From positions 9,631,897 through 9,695,896 of the forward strand of contig CM060684.1 in assembly GCA_030686995.1 (NCBI GenBank): 64,000 nucleotides of DNA, in the 5' to 3' direction. Source of the DNA: Artemisia argyi (Eukaryota > Streptophyta > Magnoliopsida > Asterales > Asteraceae). The translations under genes and the position numbers were made by a program. Each line of letters starts with the position of its first letter. The stretch's first letter is position 1. The notes beneath the pieces are model-generated. The model was not told the DNA's origin. It saw nothing but the letters and a program-made list of their open reading frames with translations, and did no database searches. Shown one piece after another: positions 46,669-56,576 of the stretch.

Positions 46669-48115
46669 CTACGTAATCTCATCCTTGGTTCCACTCTCTA
46701 GGTCCTCTTCTAAACTAGTGTCGCTCTCATAGTGTAAGTACTTTGGATCTTCAAATTCGAAAACATCTCGTCGATACTTAGAGCCAAGCTTACTAACATC
46801 ATTAAAGAACCCACAAGATAAATCAGAAATATTTCTACAACCTCTTCTAACATCGTCATCACACAAGACAAGTTGGGAGCTCATCACATCTAGCCCGTCG
46901 CAATCTATCTCCCTAAGGTCTCTTCTTTTGTATGGCGTTTGGTATGAAATCCTCCTAATCCCGTCAGTGAAAGTCATAATTCCGTTCAAGTCATCCACTA
47001 TCAACTTAGTGATTTCACAAAAGGGTGCTCCAAATACGACTTGCGATAGCCTAGGGTCAACAAAGTCCTCTATGTTGTCCACAATCGTGAACTCCATAGG
47101 GAATGCCATATTCCCTATGAACACTTGGATTTCATGATCCTTACCAACCACTTTCTCTCCCTTGTAAATCATCCCCCATCTGCAGATATTGTTATAATGA
47201 AACAATGACATGAAATTCTTTGGCAGGAATACATTAATGTATATGTTTTCGAAGTACTTGTGACCGATCATGCAAGGGATTTTTAGGTTATTCGGATCAC
47301 GTCGTTTGATCTTTCTCAACTCTCCACCCTTTGACCCATATGGATTCCCCTCAAGGGAGGGACGATACTCATAAACTTCCTCACCATCCCTACGAAAAAG
47401 TACCGTTCTAACACCATTGGTGAGTAATACACTACCATCTTTCTTGTCAAGGATTGCTCCCGATTCATTGATGAATGGCATCCCAAGGACAAGGTTGGTC
47501 AATGTTTGATTGGTGAGAGGGTCCACGTCATCAACCACGGTGAAGTCAGTATTGTAATCAAGTTCTCCAATCCTAATTGATACATTCTCTACTACTCACA
47601 CAACGCGCTCTGGGAAGGTTTTGTGGTATAGAGAAAGTGGGATTACGTTGACTGGGAAGCTAGGATCTATATGACTATTAATTAAGACCTTTCCCTCAAT
47701 GGTACAGGGGATTTTGAAAAGTTTAGAGTTGCTCTCCTTGGTTTGATTGCTACCTATACTTATAACATCCTTTATTTCGGATTCTTTTATAACAGATTTG
47801 CTCAAAATGGTTGGGTCTTTCTCCTGTTCCTCCGATGTCTCGTTCCTATCATCCGGTTTGTCGGATTTCTGTGCGGTGCACTGCTCGGGTGAGTTGGTAG
47901 GTTTCCTCGCCGAAGCGTGGTCAACCTTTGAGGTCTCATCCTTCGCTGTCTGACTGAGTTTGTCAGTTTGTTGTTGGGTTGGATTGGATGCTGCTGCTGA
48001 TATTGTGGTGATGGTGTTTACGAAGTGGATTGGTCCAGAGGGGTTGATAGGTCCTTTCTCGTTAGGGGATAGATGTTTGAATAGCTTGCTAGGACTTTTT
48101 ATTTTTACAGGGGGG
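46669..48115 (-). pseudogene. Tandem retropepsin-like domains, catalytic motif lost
   Basis: One frame runs from about 48115 to 46669 with a single in-frame TGA at 47596-47598. A polar linker is followed by two similar domains. The first includes KIPCTIEGKVLINSHIDPSF and ends near VLFRRDG. The second starts KIPCMIGHKYFENIYI and ends near ISYQTPYKRR. Both have the LGMPF or FGAPF turn seen late in pepsin-like retroviral protease folds. The expected D-S/T-G is DPS in the first and has no aspartate in the second. It is probably a degenerate protease region retained as a structural part or simply decaying. The C-terminal 60 residues are acidic. Confidence 0.55.
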
Positions 48116-48292
48116 CTGGTGGACTCATGACTGTAGCAGACTTAACCTCATCAACGTGAATGGGCTTATTATCAATATGCTCTTTGATAGCAGTCAACAG
48201 ATTACAAATCTTGTTGTTCACGTCAGCCTGTTGTTGTTTGAATTTTGTCTCGAGTGTAGTGAGCTGCAGTTCTTGAGAAAGAATGAATTTTT

Positions 48293-49411
48293 TTAAATCA
48301 TCTTCACAGCTTCGCCTAGGGGTATTTTGTGACGGAAAATGTTCGGACCAAGTGAGCGGTGAGGAGTCATTAAAGATACACTTCGTGTTTGGTACCCTCT
48401 AAAATTAGGTTTATCCTTCCATGCCTCATATGCTTCGGCAGAAGTTCGAGGGCCCTGCCCTACGTGTGATGATGTGAATTCGTTATAAGCACGTTTTGGA
48501 AGTTCCATGCAGTTGTAGGTCTCATGAGGGCCATTGCACAGTTTGCGTGTAGAAGCGATTCTGCTTACTTGGCTTGAAGGCTTATGAGTTTCGTAAGATT
48601 TCATGAGAGACTTGACTCGACCTTCAAGTTCCATGATCCTACGGTTGGGAGTGCTTGAATTGTTCGAAGGCAAAGATATTGCCTTGACCGTTTTGTTCAA
48701 ATCACGGGGATCATTCCAACTTTCATTGTCATAGAGAGCAAGATCTTCTATGAGTTCCCATGATTGTTCCGCACTAAGATCACGTAGCTTACCACCGGGC
48801 GATTGGTCAATGGTTCGCCTCGTGGGGATATCGATATGGTCATAGAAAATTTGGACTTGGAGCCAAAGATCTATGCCATGATGAGGGACTTTTTGGAGTA
48901 AGTCCTTGAAACGAGTCCATGCTTCATAAAGAGATTCATTTTGACGTTGTTGGAACATCAATATGTCATTCCTAAGCTTAGTAGTTCTCCCCGGTGGGAA
49001 AAATTGAGCAAGGAAACGAGTGGTGAGATCATCCCATGTGGTGATGGATCCCGTGGGTAAACGCTCAAGCCATTGACTAGCTTGATCCCGTAGAGAGAAT
49101 TGGAATAGGCGTAAACGGGTAGTCTCTCTAGTTTCAATACCTAGGTCTATGGAATCTACGATTTTGAGGAAGTCCTTAAGGTGTTGGTTTGGATCTTCGG
49201 AACGAAGTCCATGGAATGTACATCCGCTTTGCACCAACCGGATGGTGTCGGATCGCAAGGGGGTCACATTGGCTCCGGTGAGCTCAATGGTGTTTCGGTA
49301 GCCTTGGTGGCTAGGTCGGGAATACTCTCCTAAGGTTCGGGGCCTAAGGGGTTCTAATGGTGGGTTTTGTTGTGGTGGGATGATGGGTTCAAAGATGTTA
49401 CCACCTTCCAT
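48293..49411 (-). CDS. Gag protein of the Athila/Tat-type element
   Basis: A 372-residue frame starting 172 bp inside the 5' LTR. It has the plant Ty3 gag capsid-type domain (about residues 95-230), with LRLFQFSLRDQASQWLERLP, FLAQFFPPGRT and KVPHHGIDLWLQVQIFYDH, typical of Athila/Tat Gag. A truncated zinc-knuckle-like CNGPHETYNC lies near residue 295. The frame ends at an A-rich stretch. Homologous coding sequence continues in another frame (EDDLKKFILSQE) to a stop at the G6/C6 run near 48110, so the C-terminal part is frameshifted. The capsid portion is intact and could still assemble or package RNA. Confidence 0.85.
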   Translation of the reverse strand: MEGGNIFEPIIPPQQNPPLEPLRPRTLGEYSRPSHQGYRNTIELTGANVTPLRSDTIRLVQSGCTFHGLRSEDPNQHLKDFLKIVDSIDLGIETRETTRLRLFQFSLRDQASQWLERLPTGSITTWDDLTTRFLAQFFPPGRTTKLRNDILMFQQRQNESLYEAWTRFKDLLQKVPHHGIDLWLQVQIFYDHIDIPTRRTIDQSPGGKLRDLSAEQSWELIEDLALYDNESWNDPRDLNKTVKAISLPSNNSSTPNRRIMELEGRVKSLMKSYETHKPSSQVSRIASTRKLCNGPHETYNCMELPKRAYNEFTSSHVGQGPRTSAEAYEAWKDKPNFRGYQTRSVSLMTPHRSLGPNIFRHKIPLGEAVKMI

Positions 49412-49559
49412 GATGTCGGATGGTAAAGAGTTACGAACAAAGGCACGAAGAAATAAGATAGACTAAAGAAGACCTAAAAATAAAAATAAAAATCTTACTA
49501 GAAAGGAATCTAGCAAGTAGACCTAATAAAAAGAAATCCTAACCTAGACAATAACTATT

Positions 49560-49577
49560 CCCCGGGCTGCGGCGCCA
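49560..49577 (-). other. Primer-binding site similar to tRNA-Asp 3' end
   Basis: On the minus strand, TGGCGCCGCAGCCCGGGG begins six bases after the 5' LTR. It matches the complement of the plant tRNA-Asp(GUC) 3' end, TGGCGCCGTTGCCGGGG, except at two central bases and one extra C (tRNA sequence recalled from memory). Confidence 0.75.
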
Positions 49578-49583
49578 AAAACT

Positions 49584-50991
49584 TGATGCGTGGGAATCGC
49601 ACCTTGCTTTACCTCTCGAGGGATCTCGCGAGGCTTACAACCCCCACCAGGCAGTGTACCTGATCGTTGTAGTATAGTATAGTGACAAGTACCGGGGGAT
49701 TGATCGTTCAGCTTAGGAATAGTGTCGCTAGGATTAGAAAGCCTAATTAATAGTTCTAGAGATGAAAGATGATTATTTTTGTATTTTTATATTTTTATAA
49801 AAGCAAGTAAATCTCGGGTTTTGGAAGAAAGGGCGGAATTAGTTGCTATTCAACTAACCCAAATCTATTATATAATTGAATTAAACTAATGAAAATGAAA
49901 TTAAACTAATCTTAAACTAAGGTTGTGAGCAGTGGTTGGAGAAATTGTGTTTACTTAGACTTCATTACTCCCTAGATATCTTTTACATGTCAATTACTTG
50001 TTACACTTGTATGGATGACGGATTGTATTCCTTAATACCATTCGTGGGGTGGCATACATAACTCCCCAACTCTATGAGCTCTTATCTCCTCCTACACCAT
50101 GACCCAGCACAACTATAGGGATTGTAAACAGTGGCTCATGCATTAAATACAACCAATAAAGACCTAGTACGCCTCGGTTCATGTTTCTTAAGACGTTCAA
50201 GCATGTTACCATTTGGAGATCTGCCAGTTTTCTTAAGCCTAACATATAATATCATTCATCCAAAACAAGAATAGACAAGTAATCAACACATAATCAACAT
50301 CTAAGTTTCATTAGATCTAAGCAAACACAAAGGAAATCTAGCCTAGCATAGTAGAATTAAGATAAGAACAAAAGATAAACAACCAACACATAGACATATT
50401 GATTGAATTAAGAGTATACTTATCTCAATTACAATGCAAGGTCTCAAGGGTTTGGAACCCTTGAAAAACCTGTAAAAGAGGCACCAAAATCGTCTTTAGG
50501 GTTTCACCAAAACTTCTCCTTTTTTAATGAAAAAACTAGAAAACTATATATAGGAAAAACACTCTGACGGCGTCAAGAGTTAATTCTGACGCCGTCACCT
50601 CGCCGCCATATACTTCCTCGGACGCCCTAGATCCACTTGTGACGGCCTATGTGACGCCGTCACCACCTACGGTATTTTATTCTTTGCCACTTTGACGCCG
50701 TCACCTATCCATCTGACGCCGTCACCAGCTACGATGTTTAATTCTTCATGTCTGACGCCGTCAAGAAGGAATCTTGACGCCGTCACCTTGTATCTTCAGC
50801 ATGGATTTTTGGTACTTTGCCATTTTCTTCACTTTTATGCTCCAAAAACGTCCAAAATAGCTTCTTTTCCAGAATTCACTCTCCAAACACCTAAAATCAC
50901 AAAAGGAACGATTTAGGGCAATATTTGATCAAATAAAGTCGGATTCGGGCTTAAATGACCCCCTAAAAACGGATCATTTTTCGCCTCATCA
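49584..50991 (-). repeat. 5' LTR of the complete Athila/Tat-type element
   Basis: It has the same length as the 3' LTR and differs at seven transition sites. The TATA box falls at about 50544-50553, the promoter array at 50565-50785 and the tRNA-Asp-like segment at 49664-49678. Confidence 0.93.
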
Positions 50992-51261
50992 AGACAAATG
51001 GAGAATAAGTCATTTTAAGGTTATAGAATATCAAACACATGCTTGGTTTCCACCACGTGTTATAGCAAACACCACAAATGTAGCATATTTCCATGAAGTA
51101 GGATGATATAGAAACTATACAATTTTTTTTACTCACATGTCTAAAATCCTTCTCCATGAAATTGTTGATTAAACATACAACATACACCTCAACTAATGCC
51201 CAAAAATGCTTTTGTTAAAGAACCTGAAACATATGAGCAATTGCAGGTTTATATGTTCAAT

Positions 51262-51345
51262 CTCTACAAAGGCCTTTGGCCGAGCGGTATGTGAGTGGTC
51301 TAATTACAAAGAGGTTGTGAGTTCAAGTCTCATTAGGGACATGCG
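51262..51345 (+). mobile_element. tRNA-derived SINE-like head
   Basis: TGGCCGAGCGG at 51277-51287 is a perfect Pol III A box, and AGTTCAAGTCT at 51320-51330 is a good B box. Spacing is about 33 bp, as in tRNA-related SINEs. No cloverleaf can be drawn, so this is not a tRNA gene. The 3' end and flanking duplication could not be set. Confidence 0.5.
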
Positions 51346-51399
51346 TGATAATATTTGAGACTTATGGGCTTATATAAGCTTATTATGTAAACCAAAATC

Positions 51400-52050
51400 A
51401 AATAAGCCATAAAGTTTAGGCTTATATAAACCAAAATCAAATAAGCCCACAAGCCCACAAAATAACCTTAAAAAACACCCTCAAATATTAGACAAAAAGT
51501 GTTTCATGTCAATCAAATTTTACTCAACTGAAGTCACAAATATATAATTTTGGTGTCTCATATTTGTGCTAAGATCTACTATAACAGCTCATAAGCATCA
51601 TAAGCAAATCAAGCAATATCTTAACAATAGAGAAAGTTGAATAAGATACAATTTGAAAACATTGTCAACATCTTGCCGAAATGACCTCTATTTTAATTCA
51701 AGGTTATATCCTTTTATTGAAAAATGACTATGGTAGAGAAAAGTTACAATTACTACTAAGTGAACTAAATTAAACTTAAAAGATGTTCATAAATTTTAAT
51801 ATAAGTTTTTAAGAGTGGGACTGCGTTTCGTTATAACATCCTTGTTCACTCCAGTAATGAATCAATGGAAAAGAAAAATTAAATAAAATTCACACATAAG
51901 AAACACATACCATTATACAGACACATAATATGAATGCTCAAAAGGTTATGTCAACAATAACATATATGAATTCAAGTACGCTTGAAACCTCAAGAAGAAA
52001 AAGCACCAAATATTTATACCAAAATCTAATGAGTGCAATTAAGATAAAAG
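51400..52050. other. AT-rich intergenic DNA, no gene
   Basis: A duplicated AAACCAAAATCAAATAAGCC phrase occurs at about 51390 and 51428. No coding similarity was found. Confidence 0.5.
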
Positions 52051-52056
52051 GTTCAC

Positions 52057-53065
52057 CTTGGACTCTGCAAATTCAATAGCTAATGTCTTCATAGTCTTTT
52101 CTACTGGTTGAAGTAATTTATGAGGTTCCTGCAGTATAAGAGAAAAAAAAGGACAATTTCATATTAACCTCTGTTTTCATCAACGTTATCAGGCCAAACA
52201 TGCAGATTCACATTTTTATAACACGTGTTCCAGGTTAGCGCGCACCGTACAAAAAATATACAATCAGTAATCTACCATTATATTTACCTGTTGCAATGCT
52301 TGTTTCAGATTGTAAAAATGGATGGTTGAGTCAAATGTGGCAATTCCTACCATTTGTTTGAGGACCCTCCTGCAGCAACCACATTATTAGTTTGTTACAT
52401 TGAAAAATCTACAACAAATTGTAAAAATGAAACAGATCACTAAAACACCAACTTCGAACCTATTGTCAGAGGGTAAAACATCAATAAGATTAAATACTTA
52501 TGGTTAGCCATGTGCCACCACAAGTACTAAAGGTGGCAATTGTGACCCATTTATTTTCAATTATATTATATTATTATAGTTGAAAACTTGAAATAAGTTA
52601 ATTAGGAACACTAATTATTTATAAAAATAAAATTTTAAAACCTGGACAAAAACAAGGTCAATAACCTAGCCAATATCTAAGATTATACCAATTTAGACCC
52701 ATTATCCGTCCCAACTATTTTCACCTATAACCACAATTAACATGAAGTTACTGGAAGATCAGCAATGACTCGGCTGATAGCAATGCAAGCTCACACTGTT
52801 GCACCAGTTTGCAAGGCATTCATTGAAACATTAGTTTGCAAGCATTGGCTTACGTACGTAGGAAATATATAAAAAATTATTATAGAGATAAACGTTTAGA
52901 GAAGTGAAAATCAAAGCTATAGATTAGATCACATGAACCAGGAATTCCCTTGTGGTAACGAATTCAACTGCTCCACTGCTTAGATCAGGCGATTCATCAA
53001 CGTCCCTTGCCTGCCATCTGGACTTAGATTGCATTGATAGTCAGGTGTAGTTTCATCTGTGAAGC
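52057..53065 (-). pseudogene. SEC24-like COPII coat protein pseudogene fragment
   Basis: Four exon remnants on the minus strand match plant SEC24. 53065 to about 52935 has GFTDETTPDYQCNLSPDGR. About 52835-52752 has DVSMNALQTGAT then RVIADLP. 52369-52288 has MVGIATFDSTIHFYNLKQAL. 52128-52057 has PHKLLQPVEKTMKTLAIEFA. SEC24 is the cargo-binding subunit of the COPII coat at ER exit sites. Breaks: a frame change after DGRQ, an in-frame TGA after QTGATV, one extra A in the third exon, and a large gap in family sequence before the last exon. Introns are kept, so the fragment was not made by retrotransposition. Confidence 0.85.
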
Positions 53066-53372
53066 CTGCAAAAGGGTAAATGTAAGATTACATATTGAAC
53101 TAAAAGTGGCATATTCAACCCATTCACTTATAATTCTATTGACATGGGTTACATTTTATCGATATTAACACCAGGCCATCTATGGATATGATCCTATCAC
53201 CATGACAATTTAGCATTTTAGATATTTATATTCATATAGTGGGACAATGTACTTGCTCCGTCATAGAGTAATGCACCATTTTCATGGTTAGAATGCTCAT
53301 CACAAATTGTAAACATTTTTTGGTAAGTTTTCAGAGTAAAAATAAACTATTAGTATTTGCTTGATCAGTAAG

Positions 53373-54309
53373 AGCAGTGGTTGACCCATCCTTCTTAAAT
53401 ACTGGCTCAAGTTTCACAAGATCTGCCAAAGTAGTTCCCGGACAGACGCCATGATCAAAAGAGATTGTAACAGGCTTTTCGTCTCCGGTTTTTGGGTCAA
53501 CGATCTTTTCTCCAAATAAAACTTTATATCAGAAGGAAGCAAAACGTAATATAATAACATATGGGAAAAAAAGCCATTTGTACCTTAGTCTTGACGCGAA
53601 TGATCTTGTCCTTAAATTTACAAGAAGTTGTTGCAGCAGTAGCCTTCCTATTTGAATCAACCTATGCAACCCAAACACCGTTTAAAAGGCTGCATTTGAA
53701 CCAAAAAACAACATTTCTATATAGTTCTATTCAACTCACTGCAGCCTGATCTTGTTCCTTCCTCGTCACGCCAAAGCGCTGTGAAACATTTTCTGACGTA
53801 ATAAGAAGACAATCTTGGGCTTGTGCCATTGTCTTCACCTATTAATGTTAATCACAAGCAAAATATAAACATATAACAGACTACGGATTCACATATAAAG
53901 ATATGTGAGTATATATTCACACGTGAGTCGGAGATAAAAGTATACCCTTGGGTTAACCGATCCATCCCAAGCCATCGGATTGGCAGTCATGGATTCCAAA
54001 CCAGCACCAATCCCAATATCATAAAATCCAACTTTAATAGCCGCAGGTACATCAGCAGCTGCCTAAGAACCGAAGAACATTGTCTGTTTTTGGTCCTAAC
54101 TGGAACTGTGAGAAATCATTTATTAGAAAATCATCTTAGATATAGGTAATTAGGTAGTGCACTCTCTCGAGTCTTGGACATACCAGAAACCCAGCATAGA
54201 AAGCGGCCATTATGCATTCGCTTGATCTTTGGGAACCCACTCCCAAGATAGATCCGACAACGATATCTCCAACTTCAGCTGGATTGAGATTTGTTTTCTC
54301 TTTCACTGC
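53373..54309 (-). pseudogene. Peroxisomal 3-ketoacyl-CoA thiolase pseudogene fragment
   Basis: Exon remnants on the minus strand match plant KAT2/PED1, the last enzyme of fatty-acid beta-oxidation. 54309-54184 has KTNLNPAEVGDIVVG. About 54110-53945 has the catalytic-cysteine motif NRQCSS, then ADVPAAIKVGFYDIGIGAGL. 53838-53740 has MAQAQDCLLITSENVSQRFG. 53661-53584 has the VDSNRKATAATT region. 53504-53373 has IVDPKTGDEKPVTIS. Defects: the N-terminal exons with the peroxisomal signal and the C-terminal third are absent. There is a one-base loss after the cysteine motif, loss of three residues after CLL, and a missing last donor. Introns are kept. It lies head to tail with the SEC24 fragment. 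Confidence 0.88.
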
Positions 54310-55062
54310 CTGATCAAGTACAAAGAAAAAGCGTAAAACTTATTAGACCAACTACTTCACAAAGGAAAACCATGAAACTGAAATATGTGCTACTAAACGT
54401 ACCTTCAAAACTAATGCAAGTAATAAGCTCAAAACAAACACAGAAACAGTCAAAAGTACGAAATAATTCGAACATGAATTCAAAGTTCGCCATTGTTCTT
54501 ATTGGGGCTTTTTGGGGTCACTTATTTTGATTGATTTTGAATCCTAATCAATTTCATAGAGTAATACCAAACACTCCAATTCAATCTTCAATCAAAATTA
54601 TTTCAAAACACATTCAATAAAAAATGCTAAAAATCATAGTTAGGGTAAAATTTAAAAAAAAAATAAAAATCAATACATAGGCATCGGTATATTCCATCAC
54701 GGTGGCGAGATCTACAGAAGTTCGGCATGTTAACCAGATCTTTACTCGTAGTATTTCTTCAACAAAAACTATAAACAAAACAAACGATTGAGCATATTGA
54801 CCATTGCATTCACATATAACTTTGAAATAAGCAATCCCATAAACCCGTATACGCACTTTAAATAAGCAGTCTCATACAACCGATATAACCATTGTGTAGT
54901 TTGAAGAACCAATCACAAACATCACCTATAGAGATCTTAAAAAATCAATAAACCAAATCAAAACAAACCTTGTGTGTCAGATCATATTGTCGGCAGTGGT
55001 GGTGTAGGATTAGTAGTTTTGAATTAAAAAAACTGGGTGGCGGTGTAGGATTAGTTGTTTTG

Positions 55063-55099
<37 letters not shown>

Positions 55100-55680
55100 G
55101 GTTTTATGCTTTGATCTTGATAAAATCAGCTCAATAAATAAAACAAATCTTGAATCAAAATTAATTATCGATCATTCAACCAACATGAATCAATTTTTAA
55201 AAATGAGCGGTTGTTTCATAATTAGGGTTCATAAGAAAGATAAGATTCACGGTCGATTATCTACCACCATGAACTGGTTTTGAGAATATTATAAAAAGGA
55301 GGGTTGTTTCATAATTAGGCTTAAGATTTGGTTAGGTGTTTGTTGATGGTGCTGTGTGCAATGGATGACAGAGATGATTAGTTTGAAAATAAAATATGGC
55401 ATTTTCTGTAAATTTTTTTCTCCCAATTTTTTCTCCTAGTTTTTCTACCAAATTTGTTTCAAAAAAAATTCGAAAATCTTTCTAAAAGTAGGGATGTTTA
55501 CACGTGTAGTTTTTAGAGAATTTTGGGAAAGTTTTGTGCCTCTAAAAATAGCAATCACACGTACTTGTGCTATATATAGGTTGAGATCAATGATTTAATA
55601 GAAAATGTATAGTATTTTTGTGGGTTGGATAGAACACGTGATATAGTTTTGGTATTAATATGTTTCGTAAAAAAAATAGG
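54310..55680. other. Intergenic DNA, no supported gene
   Basis: A short minus-strand frame around 54660-54730 (TCRTSVDLATVMEYTDAYV) has low-complexity-free sequence that I do not recognise. It might be an exon fragment of a further gene. A poly(A) run lies at about 55072-55097. Nothing else is supported. Confidence 0.4.
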
Positions 55681-55984
55681 GAAAATTACCAAAATGACCC
55701 ATTGCCCTGCGGTCTAGGCATATTTAGCCCGTTTTTGAATTATTCCCGTTTTAGCCCAGGTTGCCCTGAACAACTTTCGTATAGCCAACCGAAAGATGAC
55801 AAGTGTCCCCAAGTTGCCCAAAATACAAAAAAGTTGTCCAAAATACAAAAAAGTTGTCCCGACGTGGCACTCTGTAGTTGGCTATACGAAAGTTGCCTAG
55901 GGCAACCCGGGCTAAAACGGGAATTTTTCAAAAACGGGCTAAATATGTCTAGACCCGGGGCAAACGGGCTATTTTACAAATTAT

Positions 55985-55985
<1 letters not shown>
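55681..55985. mobile_element. Foldback MITE with about 110-bp inverted repeats
   Basis: The left arm (AAAATGACCC, TTTAGCCCGTTTTTGA, CCCGTTTTAGCCC, GTATAGCCAAC) is repeated in inverted form at the right (GTTGGCTATACG, GGGCTAAAACGGG, CAAAAACGGGCTAAA). The element is followed by a long poly(A). Length, foldback form and end sequences resemble MULE-type MITEs. The target duplication cannot be read because of the A-rich flanks. Confidence 0.65.
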
Positions 55986-56033
<48 letters not shown>

Positions 56034-56576
56034 TTTGTGGGTTGGATAGAACATGTGATTCATTTTCTGGTATTTATTTGGTCCCTTTCGTGTTTTTTAA
56101 TGATGAAAGAATTTGGTGGTATATTTTGCCAAACTCTGTTGTCAGTCTGCCCATAATGTCGATACAAAGATACTTGCATTGTCGCTTTTTATATATTTTA
56201 AATACTTAATGAAACGTGTAACTTTTGTGAAACAATTTCCATTCATTTGAGTGTTCTTCTGGTTACAATAAATGAGAAATTGTTTATTTTATATGTCTTC
56301 TGAGTTTGAATTTTTTATAAACTTGTCGGGACACATAACATAGAATGGAAATGATAAACCCCCAGAGGTATATACAGAGTACACATAACATGAAACCATA
56401 ATGGACTCAAACCCACAATCGAGTTTAGGCCATATTTATCGTCTAATAGTAAGGACCCAAAAACAAACGATAGCAAGATTTTATTTGGGATAGTATGTAG
56501 TAATTTGATACCCAACCTATATTCATCAATCCATTGTCATTCCACTTCTAACCTATACCACTTTGACATCGTTCAA

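Larger units (their letters stand above)
42893..50991 (-). mobile_element. Complete non-autonomous Athila/Tat-type LTR retrotransposon
   Basis: Two 1408-bp LTRs (42893-44300 and 49584-50991) bound a 5.28-kb interior. The 5-bp target duplication AGACA is perfect (42888-42892, 50992-50996). I counted seven differences between the LTRs, all transitions and no indels, about 99.5% identity, so insertion is recent. Reading on the minus strand, the order is 5' LTR, tRNA-Asp-like primer site, gag, protease-like ORF, 2.4 kb of non-coding DNA, 3' LTR. There is no reverse transcriptase, RNase H or integrase, so it must have moved with enzymes supplied by another element (TR-GAG-like layout). Confidence 0.92.

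Noticed and set aside
51277..51330. Possible tRNA gene from A box and B box
   Set aside because: No acceptor or anticodon stem can be paired; it fits a SINE head better.
53561..53749. 62-codon plus-strand frame
   Set aside because: It is antisense to the thiolase exons at 53584-53740.
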